From Limnobaculum allomyrinae (GTDB taxonomy: Bacteria > Pseudomonadota > Gammaproteobacteria > Enterobacterales > Enterobacteriaceae): DNA of 64,000 nt. Both the position numbers and the translations under genes were made by a program. This document shows, piece after piece, positions 9,314 through 17,876 of this stretch (position 1 is the first letter of the stretch; each line of letters opens with the position of its first letter). Below the pieces are notes generated by a model that worked only from the letters and a program-made list of their open reading frames with translations, did no database searches and was not told the origin of the DNA. The DNA is taken from positions 26,774 to 90,773 of the forward strand of contig NZ_JADRCR010000011.1 in the NCBI RefSeq assembly GCF_016649425.1, written 5' to 3'.

Positions 9314-12300
9314 TTCCACCCCCCAAGATCGATTTCTATGAAAGATTCGTAATGATCATGAGTGTAGTAGGCTTTTCCTGTTTTGGTATCAACCACTATT
9401 CTTCTCTGCCCATTAGTACCTACATCCGGTGTCTTAACCGTCCATTCAGTATAAGGACCACTGCCTGTATCCAGACGCTGGCTATTAGGATTTCCTTTAG
9501 TATGAGTATTACCAAAAGGAGTTCCATCATTTGAATAACGCGGTTTGTTTAATTTAATCCTATCAATTGTGCTCTGGAGTTCACGCATTTCTCTTTTAGA
9601 CATCGTGTGGCCCCATTTATCTTTAATAGCAGCATGGGCCTGTTTCGGGTTTTTGGCTGAATGAGTACATTTCAAGCCAAGCGGATCGATCCAACTCAGC
9701 GGATTCGGTACATACGAGTAGAGATTGATTCCGCCGTTCAGCCCTATCGGATCCTGACTAACATACCCCCCACTAACCGGATCATAATACCGATACCGGT
9801 TATAGTGTAAACCACTTTCCTCGTCAAAATACTGACCCTGAAATCTGAGTGGATTATGGATTTGATTAGCATAAACCGTTCCTTTCTCACCCCATACTCC
9901 GCTTCTTTCTGACCAGACGATGTTGCCTGCGGCGTCAGTGAGGCGCAGCGGTGCGCCGTTAATATCACAGTGATAGTAATAAGATGTTTTCTGCCGCTGT
10001 TGGTTGTCAATTAACGCCAGAGGCCTGAAGGTTCCGGGATGATAAACGTACTCTCTTAAATCCTCAAACAAAAATTTAAGCTGTGCCTGCCTATATTGCT
10101 CACTGTTTGCTCTGGTGAGTAAGCAAGGTTGAGTAATATCGCTGTTGTTGTCAGGTTCAATAATAAAATCAATCGGCTTTTCAGCCTCAGCCAGCAAAGC
10201 ATCTCCCTGCCAGAAATACCAACTCACTCGCTCCGGTGTTTTCTTGCAGATGCGCCGACCCAGACCATCATAAGCGTACTCAGTCGATACCCCATTCTTC
10301 TGATAGCCAATTAGCTGCCGGCTTTCATTCCATACAAACTGTTCTGCTTCGCCACCATCACGCTGGCGTTTAACCAATTGTCCTACTCGGTCATAAACAT
10401 AACGAACGCCATCCAGTGAGCTATCACGATAAAGCGCTTCACCATCTTCATCACGGTGATAACGTTGTTGAACCACATCTTTCAGGCGGTTACCCGCCGC
10501 ATCAAAAACAAAGGTTTTGATTTTGCCCAGCGGATCGGAATGGGTAACCAGACGGCCCACTTTATCGTAATGATAAGTATCAGTCCCCCACAGGCTATCC
10601 TGCCGTTTAGTTAAATGACCCACGCTGTCATACTGATAAACCGTTTCAAATAACGGCTGAGCATCGCTGAAAACCCGTTGAGCGGTAATGTAACTTTGCT
10701 CGTTGTAGTCCAGCTCTCGCCTCAGTGTTTCCGTGAGCTTTTCCTGTTTAACCCGCCCCAGCGCATCATAATCAAACGCTATTGGCTCATCCTGATTAAG
10801 CTGAATGTCACTTAATTGACCCGCAGAGTTATAACCCAGTGTTATCTCATTACCCATATCGCTAATACGGCCCGAGTATTGCCCCACCGCGTTATAACGA
10901 TGCTGAATAACAAAACCGTCCTGCGACTCTTCGGTTAAGCGCCCGGCGTTATCATATGACCACTCCAGTTTTCGCCACGGGTTATGACATGCGGTGATCT
11001 GCCGTCTGGCGTTATACTGATACTGTGTTAACGGCATATCATTGTGACGTTTTTCTATCAAATTTCCCTGTCGGTCATAGCGGAAATTCAGCGTATCGCC
11101 CAATGCATCACGGCTTGCCACCATATGGTTATTCAGGTCGTACTGGTAATGGCGGCTTTGTCCCCAGTAATCAACCTCTTCAATGATGCGCCCCAGGCTG
11201 TCTCGTTTAATTTGCCAGCGCTGGTTACGCTGGTTTTCGACACCCGTCAGTTGGTCTTCAGTATCGTAGTAGTAGCGGATCCATTCGCCATCTGGCGTGC
11301 GACAACCAGTAACTTCACCGGTGCCGTTATAAGTTAATTGAGTTTCAAGTCCTGCCTCATCACGGTAAGCAATCACCTGATCTTCAGCATCATAGGCAAT
11401 ATGCACCGGTTTTTGGTTGAAACCGTCAACACGTATTAGCCGATCTTTACCGTCATAACGATAACGGGTGATATGACCTAATGGGTTAGTCTCTTCAAGC
11501 AGATTGCCACGGTAGTCCGTGCGATATGTGGTTACCTGTTGTGCTGTGTCAGTTCTGGTCAGGAGAAAACCCAACGGGGTATAGCAAAATAACTCCGATG
11601 CACCGCTTGGATAGATAGTCTCAATTTGCTGCCCTAAATCGTCATAGCGATATTGTTGGCTAATCTGAAGCGGGTTAGTCAATTTAGTCGGATTATTCCG
11701 GGTGTCATATTCATATTGCCAGACTCCACCGCCAGTATCGGTAATGGTTATTGGCTGATTATTTTGGTAGATAACAGAAAATTCAGTTTCGCCATTAACT
11801 GACTCTTTGACCAGATTTCCCAGTTCATCGTATTCCCATTGAGTTTTTCTGCCACCAGGTTCCGTTACCATCACCGTACGGCCCCAGTCATCGTAGGCAA
11901 AAAAGGTTGCTCCACCCTCTGGATCTATCTCACATACCGGCACCCCATCTTCACTGAAACGAATTAACGAGGTATGACCAAGTGAATTTGTTACTTCAAG
12001 CTCTTTACACTCTTCAATCCAGTTAAAGTGGTAATCATAAAGCCCGCCATCACCCCAGGCGCGGATAACGGCTTTATCATCATCATATTCATAATAGAAA
12101 GTTTGCCCCAGTCGATCCCGATGGGCACACAGATAATAATTATCCTGATAGCGAAACTGCCGGGCGTAGCCCTGATTATCTATATGGTGAAATAGCTGAC
12201 GAAAACCATCATATTCATAAGTGACCAGTTCATATTGACTGTCATCAGGCTGATGCGTGTCGTACAGAGACATCTGTAAAATACGATGTTGTTCTGTTGT

Positions 12301-13434
12301 AACGACTATCTCTCGTCCGGTAGCATCAATGTTGCTATATTCAACTAACTTAACAAGTTGATTATTTTGATAAATAAACTGCCACTGATTACCGTTCCTG
12401 TCTTCCAATTTAGAAATATTAAGAACGTTATGTGGAGATATTTGCTTACTTTGATCGGTAAAGCGCCAAATAACATCATCGGCTTCAACTAACCAATGAG
12501 TCCCCTGTTGATCTTGTTCATACCAAAGCTGCCCCGCAGGTACACCATAAACAGCATGGGATCGACCCGCTGCTTTCGGTGTTTCCATAAAGCCAAGTGG
12601 ACCATCGGGTAACTCAATCTGCCAGTAATCTTGTTGCTGATGGTGATGCAAAGCAGTGTCTGCCAGAGTACGCCAGCCAAGGCCACAGTATCCATCCTCA
12701 TCAATATTAGCGGAGCTATAATATCGAACCCAATTTAGCGGAAAGCGCCCACTCACAGTGAAGTCAATATGTTGTAAACTCACACTACGATCGCGAATAT
12801 CAACCGGTTCTGCGCGTAACACTTTGCATTTAAAGAAACCGCTATCCATGTTTTTAAACAGCTTTTGGCGGAGGCTCTTAAATTTATCCATGGCATTTTT
12901 AAAGCCCTTGGTCTTTTTAAGCCGTTTAAAAGCACCTAAACCTGCCTTCATCGCCATAGCCATCATGCTTATGGTGGGAATTCCCCCAACATGGACATTG
13001 TGAGGTAAGGCAATATTGGCGGTAAGCGGCAAGCTCAGCGATTTAGGTATGGGCTTATCTTTTTGTCTCGGGCGAAATGGCGCGGGGATACCAACAATAT
13101 TACAACTTAGCGTTGGTAGTAAACGGTAAGTAAGCGGGTCACCATCAACAATGACCGTACGGCTTCCCATAAATAGTTCATCATCCTTCTGCGGGCCCAT
13201 GGGAGCCGCATAAGGTGGTGCCCAGGTACCAATTGGGATATGAACTACTTTTCCTTCCGTTCCTGCTACGGTTCTTTTTAGTCCATGAATGGTTGTCGTG
13301 GCCCCAATAATTGGCAGATAATCAAAAATATCAACCACTAAAGAAATATGCGGCGTTGGTAACGGCGCAGGGGGAACAATATAAGTATGAAAATCAACGC
13401 CTAATTGGGGGTCGAAATGTTTACTTCCATTCAT
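9310..13434 (-). CDS. T6SS Rhs effector with barnase-like ribonuclease tip
   Basis: Polymorphic toxin of 1374 residues from the ATG at 13434, which has AAGGGA about eight bases upstream; the frame is open to a TTG at 13440. The N-terminal part (about 1-155) resembles a PAAR-like spike-capping region rich in Pro and Gly, with no obvious transmembrane pair. Residues about 205-1175 are tandem YD repeats that should form the Rhs cocoon. The core end has RYYDPVSGGYVSQDPIGLNGG and closes at PLGLK (about 1255). The last 119 residues are the variable tip. Its end YYTHDHYESFIEID matches the barnase pattern TTDHYQTFTKI, with candidate catalytic residues E1330, R1344/R1345 and H1361. It is probably delivered by the VgrG encoded upstream, cleaves RNA in competitors and is neutralised by the overlapping immunity gene. 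Confidence 0.9.
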   Translation of the reverse strand: MNGSKHFDPQLGVDFHTYIVPPAPLPTPHISLVVDIFDYLPIIGATTTIHGLKRTVAGTEGKVVHIPIGTWAPPYAAPMGPQKDDELFMGSRTVIVDGDPLTYRLLPTLSCNIVGIPAPFRPRQKDKPIPKSLSLPLTANIALPHNVHVGGIPTISMMAMAMKAGLGAFKRLKKTKGFKNAMDKFKSLRQKLFKNMDSGFFKCKVLRAEPVDIRDRSVSLQHIDFTVSGRFPLNWVRYYSSANIDEDGYCGLGWRTLADTALHHHQQQDYWQIELPDGPLGFMETPKAAGRSHAVYGVPAGQLWYEQDQQGTHWLVEADDVIWRFTDQSKQISPHNVLNISKLEDRNGNQWQFIYQNNQLVKLVEYSNIDATGREIVVTTEQHRILQMSLYDTHQPDDSQYELVTYEYDGFRQLFHHIDNQGYARQFRYQDNYYLCAHRDRLGQTFYYEYDDDKAVIRAWGDGGLYDYHFNWIEECKELEVTNSLGHTSLIRFSEDGVPVCEIDPEGGATFFAYDDWGRTVMVTEPGGRKTQWEYDELGNLVKESVNGETEFSVIYQNNQPITITDTGGGVWQYEYDTRNNPTKLTNPLQISQQYRYDDLGQQIETIYPSGASELFCYTPLGFLLTRTDTAQQVTTYRTDYRGNLLEETNPLGHITRYRYDGKDRLIRVDGFNQKPVHIAYDAEDQVIAYRDEAGLETQLTYNGTGEVTGCRTPDGEWIRYYYDTEDQLTGVENQRNQRWQIKRDSLGRIIEEVDYWGQSRHYQYDLNNHMVASRDALGDTLNFRYDRQGNLIEKRHNDMPLTQYQYNARRQITACHNPWRKLEWSYDNAGRLTEESQDGFVIQHRYNAVGQYSGRISDMGNEITLGYNSAGQLSDIQLNQDEPIAFDYDALGRVKQEKLTETLRRELDYNEQSYITAQRVFSDAQPLFETVYQYDSVGHLTKRQDSLWGTDTYHYDKVGRLVTHSDPLGKIKTFVFDAAGNRLKDVVQQRYHRDEDGEALYRDSSLDGVRYVYDRVGQLVKRQRDGGEAEQFVWNESRQLIGYQKNGVSTEYAYDGLGRRICKKTPERVSWYFWQGDALLAEAEKPIDFIIEPDNNSDITQPCLLTRANSEQYRQAQLKFLFEDLREYVYHPGTFRPLALIDNQQRQKTSYYYHCDINGAPLRLTDAAGNIVWSERSGVWGEKGTVYANQIHNPLRFQGQYFDEESGLHYNRYRYYDPVSGGYVSQDPIGLNGGINLYSYVPNPLSWIDPLGLKCTHSAKNPKQAHAAIKDKWGHTMSKREMRELQSTIDRIKLNKPRYSNDGTPFGNTHTKGNPNSQRLDTGSGPYTEWTVKTPDVGTNGQRRIVVDTKTGKAYYTHDHYESFIEIDLGGWK

Positions 13435-13463
13435 CAACAAATCCCTTTTTGTTTATCGATTAA

Positions 13464-13595
13464 TCAGAACGCCCGACCAACTTGCCGTAAAAAAACACGC
13501 AACTCGTTGACATATTCAGGACACAAATAACCGACAGCGATGGCGATAAGTATCAGTACCGCCATGATTAGCCATTTTTTGGTAAACCAACTCAT
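13464..13595 (-). CDS. 43-residue single-span membrane peptide of the VgrG-Rhs island
   Basis: A short frame starting MSWFTKKWLIMAVLILIAIA, followed by VGYLCPEY and a basic end, 43 residues in all. It has a positively charged N-terminus and one strong hydrophobic span (about residues 8-24), so it should insert in the inner membrane with a short C-terminal tail. Its ATG overlaps the preceding gene's stop as ATGA. The ribosome site AAGGAG is excellent and lies seven to eight bases upstream, which makes translation likely. I do not recognise the family. Its place directly before rhs suggests a role in effector handling or self-protection, but that is a guess. Confidence 0.72.
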   Translation of the reverse strand: MSWFTKKWLIMAVLILIAIAVGYLCPEYVNELRVFLRQVGRAF

Positions 13596-15226
13596 GCTGC
13601 CTCTCCTTGGTTTTTATCAGGAATAATGATGTGTTTGAGTAACGTATAAAATGCTTCTGGTACATCATCGTCCTCAATTTCAATGGTGGGCGTATAATCT
13701 GTTAGCGGTAGCCACTCTTCTTTCGGCTCATCAAACGGGTGGACAATATCCTGATGCACACTCCAGTAAGGATGTGAATAAAAGCGGGCGATACTGATAA
13801 GCTGTTTAAAAGACTCACCAGCCTGAGCAATCAAATCTTCACGGGCCTGCAACACCAGATAGAACAGCTTCACCATTTGTTGTTCCAGCTCATCATCATA
13901 CTGTGCAATCTGGCTTGCTGATGGTGGATAATTCAGTGATTTTTGGCGTTCTTCAATTGACGAAATAATTTCACCCTGACGCTGATAATAAACTTCAGCT
14001 AATTGAACCAACTTCTCAACGCAAGAATTATCCACCAGCCTCATAATATCCTGAAAAATAAACATAAATGTACTTTGCATTCTTTCATCAGCAGGTAACG
14101 CAATACCTGCCATAAATGCATGGTAATAGCGATCAACCACTTCATTTAGTCGTTCATTAACGTTGGCTTCCAACAGGCTAAATCCCGACACTCGATACCC
14201 TTCAATAACCCAGAGTGGTTGAGGGAGCTTTTGAGCTAAAAGCGCTGCTGAATAATAGGCCTCAGAGGCATGTAAATACTCTTTGCCCATAAACCAGGCT
14301 CCCGCTTCACCAAACAGACTTTGAGTCTGTAGAAGCAGTTGCTGAGGCTCTAATGGGATATTTGTCGCTGCCTGCTGTGCCAGCCTGTAATTTTTAACCG
14401 CATCCGGAATATCGGCATTTTTTAAATATACGCCAGCCAACATGCTATACATGACAACTTGCTGATCGAACCAATTGTTTTTCGCTGCGATATCAATAGC
14501 TTTTTGCGCACGAACACCTAATTGACTGGTATTGCCGTTGCTTAAACCGATAAAAGTATCAACCATCAACTGCCTGAAACGCAGCATATCAACACCATCA
14601 GTAGTGGGAGACTCATTGAGGATCTGGCGCATCAACTCCATTTCATCAATATTAATTTCAATAAGATGAGTCAACTTCAGATGGTCATCAATCAGAGGTT
14701 GCCAGACTTGTTCTTCAGTAGTGTCAGTAACCACGAAGCGAATTCGGTCGGCAACCGGCGTAGCTAAACACTCGCCAAGCCAGGTAGTAAAGGCATTGAT
14801 CTGGCTGATTTGCCCGGGCATGAGTACAATTGTCAGATAACGAAAAAACTGACCGTGATGAGCAATAAAGCTCTCTAATAACGCATTAAGTTCAGTAAAA
14901 CGATAGCAGGGTGCTAATGAAGAATACGCCCACTTTTCACCTTCAATATCAGTTGATTCATAACGCTCAATAAATGCCTGCTCAATAGCGTGACAATACT
15001 GATAGGCAATTTCGTAAGGCTCCTGAAAATTGATAAACAGATCCTGAGTACTGTATTCATTATCCGGTTGCTGTTGTAGAGCAAAGAAACCGTGGATCAA
15101 ACGATCGGACTCCTGAGGCACCCGCCAGATGAATAATCTTGCATCAGCGTTTGATGATGCCTCCAGCCAACGTTGTTCAATCTCTGCTATTTTTCGCTCA
15201 ACCGGATTTTTGATTTCAACCGCCAT
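13592..15226 (-). CDS. Uncharacterised TPR-like helical protein between vgrG and rhs
   Basis: A 544-residue soluble protein that I do not recognise by sequence. No signal peptide or membrane span is seen. The N-terminal half (about 1-190) is mixed alpha/beta and contains a hydrophobic strand FRYLTIVLM. Residues about 205-480 are almost entirely helical with TPR-like spacing (for example AIDIAAKNNWFDQQVVMYSMLAGVY followed by ADIPDAVKNYRLAQQAA). The C-terminus is acidic. It lacks the features of the known Rhs loaders EagR (DUF1795) and the VgrG adaptor DUF4123. Location between spike and effector, and the ATGA link to the next ORF, suggest an adaptor or chaperone that loads the Rhs toxin onto VgrG; this is inference. 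Confidence 0.72.
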   Translation of the reverse strand: MAVEIKNPVERKIAEIEQRWLEASSNADARLFIWRVPQESDRLIHGFFALQQQPDNEYSTQDLFINFQEPYEIAYQYCHAIEQAFIERYESTDIEGEKWAYSSLAPCYRFTELNALLESFIAHHGQFFRYLTIVLMPGQISQINAFTTWLGECLATPVADRIRFVVTDTTEEQVWQPLIDDHLKLTHLIEINIDEMELMRQILNESPTTDGVDMLRFRQLMVDTFIGLSNGNTSQLGVRAQKAIDIAAKNNWFDQQVVMYSMLAGVYLKNADIPDAVKNYRLAQQAATNIPLEPQQLLLQTQSLFGEAGAWFMGKEYLHASEAYYSAALLAQKLPQPLWVIEGYRVSGFSLLEANVNERLNEVVDRYYHAFMAGIALPADERMQSTFMFIFQDIMRLVDNSCVEKLVQLAEVYYQRQGEIISSIEERQKSLNYPPSASQIAQYDDELEQQMVKLFYLVLQAREDLIAQAGESFKQLISIARFYSHPYWSVHQDIVHPFDEPKEEWLPLTDYTPTIEIEDDDVPEAFYTLLKHIIIPDKNQGEAA

Positions 15227-15254
15227 AAATCAGCGTTCCCTTATTTGATAAGTT

Positions 15255-17432
15255 CTAGTTAAGCTCAATTTTGCCTGCATCAACACTCATTTTATCTGCC
15301 ATTTCAACAACAAACTTGTTACCTTTCAGCGTAATAGTTCCATCTGACTTTAACTTTAATGATGAACCTCCACAGGTAATGTTGATTTCATCATCGCCGT
15401 TAATATCAATTACCTTGGCATGTGTTGACTGTTTTGCCGTCACATCAATCTTCTGATTGCCTGTGACATTCATGTCATGAGAAGCAGTAAACTTTTCAGT
15501 TAGCTTGCCGTTAACCGTCAGATTTCTTGCCTGCTTAGCCGTAATTGTTTGCACGCCGTTGATGGTGAAGTTATGGGTATTTTCGTAAGTTGTCGTTTCT
15601 GGTCCGGTAATTGTGACATCTTGTTTTTGGGAAACCTTAACGGTATGCGTTCCTTTAATTGTGGTTTCCTGATTACCATCGATGTTTACCGTTTCATTAA
15701 CTTTGACATGATCGGTACGGTTCCCTACTACCTCAATTTTTTGATCGGCACCGACAGTGATAGTCTGATTGGCATCAATGTTGACAGTTTCATCCAGCAC
15801 GACATGGTCAGTACGCTGGCCTTTAACATCAATTGACTGATTCCCTCCTACATTGGTGCTCTGATTTGACGTTACGTTAACCGTTTGGTGCTGACCAATA
15901 TTTTCAGTATGGTCTTTATCAACGTCAGTAGTTCGGTTGTTACGCACGCTGGTATTCATATCGCGCTGTGCGTGCATAAACACTTCTTGCTTACCGTTTG
16001 AGTCCTCAAAGCGTAATTCGTTAAAACCGTCCCCTTTGTGGGTTTTCGATTTTATCGACATTTGAGTTTTAGCGGCGGGAAGGTCCAGCGGCGGGCTGTT
16101 TTTTCCGTTATAAGTCGTACCCATGACAATAGGTTGGTCAATATCGCCATTCAGGTAAGAGACAACAACTTCCTGGCCTATTCGTGGGGTGGATAAAAAT
16201 CCAAAGCCATCACCATTCCAGTTTTGTGATACCCGAATCCAGCAGGATGCGTTCTCATCAGGTGCATCATATTTATTCCAGTGAAAATGAATTTTTATCT
16301 GACCATATTCATTCACGTAGATTTCTTCACCTGCTGGTCCAACAACGGTAGCAGTCTCATCACCATATACTGTTGGCTTGGGTGAAAATGGCGCACGCCA
16401 GTCAACTGAGCCCGGTATAAAACTAAATTGATTGGTTATTACCGCAACTGCATCAGAGGATTCTTCTGCCACTGATTGAGGCAATGTACCCCGATGAACG
16501 ATACTAACAACTTGCCAGTTGCTGTTGATGGCATCGGCCGGATGTTCTGCAATAGTAAATATTTTACCCGGCATCATTTGAATACAATTACTTTCAGCCT
16601 GACCCGACAGGCTATTTGCCTGATGAGCTTCCAGACGATATTTGGCGTACTGTTGAGCCACACCATCATCATCATAACGGCCGTAGCTTTCATAGATAGT
16701 AAATAATGGACGTTTGCCTGGCTGCTTAACTTTGGAATCGAGTCCAACATCCGGATGGGAGAACTTATAGTCTTTCAGGTGAACAGCATTGGGCTTCATC
16801 CTGGCACCATACTGTAGTTTATGAATAACAGACTCACGGTTCGCACTTTGAGCATGGGCGTTATATAACAGATTTTCACCACCCGTCATGCCTGTACGGC
16901 TATCGCTGTAAAACAGTTGGTTTTCTTCAAACCAAAAAACAATTCCCTCTTCAGCTGCCAGACGGCTAAAAAAGTCATAGTCTGTTTCATTACGTTGGGT
17001 GGTGTATTCCCACTGCTTATGTGTGTCAATCAGCTTTGATTCAAATCTGATATTATATTTTTGTAATAATTGGTCCAGAATATCTGGAATTGAATTGAAA
17101 TGAAAAATTCGGTTATCTTGAGTTAATGTTAATAACCAGAGTTCCGGACGGATAGTGAAAGTATAATAGGTCCGATGAAAACCACTGTCACCACGAAATG
17201 CTTCTTCAATAATGCCGTTAATGGTACGTTTTACTTGTCCATCAACCTTAATGGTAAGAGATGCTTTTTGTAAAAGTTGCTCATCCATATTAATATTGGC
17301 ATCGTTACTGGCTACCTGAACCTCCAATTTAAACAAGGTCGATAACGCTTCCTCCAATGTAAAATCAACGACATCAAAAGTTGATTCAGGCAAATCGCCA
17401 ACTTTACATGAGAAATATAAGCCAGTATCCAT
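15255..17432 (-). CDS. vgrG: T6SS spike protein VgrG
   Basis: Trimeric tip of the type VI secretion needle, 725 residues. The gp27-like hub (about 1-370, including NETDYDFFSRLAAEEGIVFWFEE) is followed by an OB-fold with the VgrG hallmarks GEEIYVNEYGQIKIHFHW and SCWIRVSQ (about 372-415). A gp5-like beta-helix made of short repeats of the type VNIDxNQxxTVxxxQ (about 510-660) comes next. The end, GKIELN, carries no extra effector domain, so the cargo is expected in trans. The ATG at 17432 has AGGG nine bases upstream; an in-frame ATG at 17441 has a ribosome site too close to use. No other T6SS structural gene is in the window, so this is an orphan vgrG. Confidence 0.96.
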   Translation of the reverse strand: MDTGLYFSCKVGDLPESTFDVVDFTLEEALSTLFKLEVQVASNDANINMDEQLLQKASLTIKVDGQVKRTINGIIEEAFRGDSGFHRTYYTFTIRPELWLLTLTQDNRIFHFNSIPDILDQLLQKYNIRFESKLIDTHKQWEYTTQRNETDYDFFSRLAAEEGIVFWFEENQLFYSDSRTGMTGGENLLYNAHAQSANRESVIHKLQYGARMKPNAVHLKDYKFSHPDVGLDSKVKQPGKRPLFTIYESYGRYDDDGVAQQYAKYRLEAHQANSLSGQAESNCIQMMPGKIFTIAEHPADAINSNWQVVSIVHRGTLPQSVAEESSDAVAVITNQFSFIPGSVDWRAPFSPKPTVYGDETATVVGPAGEEIYVNEYGQIKIHFHWNKYDAPDENASCWIRVSQNWNGDGFGFLSTPRIGQEVVVSYLNGDIDQPIVMGTTYNGKNSPPLDLPAAKTQMSIKSKTHKGDGFNELRFEDSNGKQEVFMHAQRDMNTSVRNNRTTDVDKDHTENIGQHQTVNVTSNQSTNVGGNQSIDVKGQRTDHVVLDETVNIDANQTITVGADQKIEVVGNRTDHVKVNETVNIDGNQETTIKGTHTVKVSQKQDVTITGPETTTYENTHNFTINGVQTITAKQARNLTVNGKLTEKFTASHDMNVTGNQKIDVTAKQSTHAKVIDINGDDEINITCGGSSLKLKSDGTITLKGNKFVVEMADKMSVDAGKIELN

Positions 17433-17441
17433 AAGTAACAT

Positions 17442-17876
17442 CCCTATTTATGAATATTAAACATATCTAATATTCTTTTTATTACATGCGGTATTTTTAC
17501 AAAAGCTATTTATACTCAGGATTAATATAACTTTGCATAATTAAAGCACACAAATACAAGACCTATCAATCCTGACATAATTACTAGGTAAGTAGCTTCT
17601 GCCATAAATATACAATAAATTAATATCATTAAATTTCATTAAAATTACAACGCGTCCAGAAACATTACATTCTCAATATATAAAGAATAATAAGCTGACA
17701 GAATATAGTGTCCCGGAAATTATAGTATTACTAAGTAAGATAAAATCAATCTAACCAATGACATCGATTTTTTGAGGAATGTATAAATTCTAACTAATTA
17801 ACAGAAATTAATTATCATTAAAAATAGAAATAGGAGTGATTTTTAGAAAATATATAATGCATTACCAGAATGCAAA
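17442..17876. other. AT-rich gap between vgrG and cyaA
   Basis: A very AT-rich stretch of 435 bases with no convincing ORF or terminator. It should hold the promoter of the vgrG-rhs island and the 3' region of cyaA. Such composition would suit H-NS silencing of the island, but that is inference. Confidence 0.5.

Noticed and set aside
9744..13003. Antisense and alternate-frame ORFs inside rhs
   Set aside because: They are shadows of the repetitive, biased rhs coding sequence with no start signals.
7687..13434. Repeated motifs in rhs considered as a CRISPR-like array
   Set aside because: The periodicity is that of protein YD repeats with degenerate spacing; no constant direct repeat and no cas genes exist.
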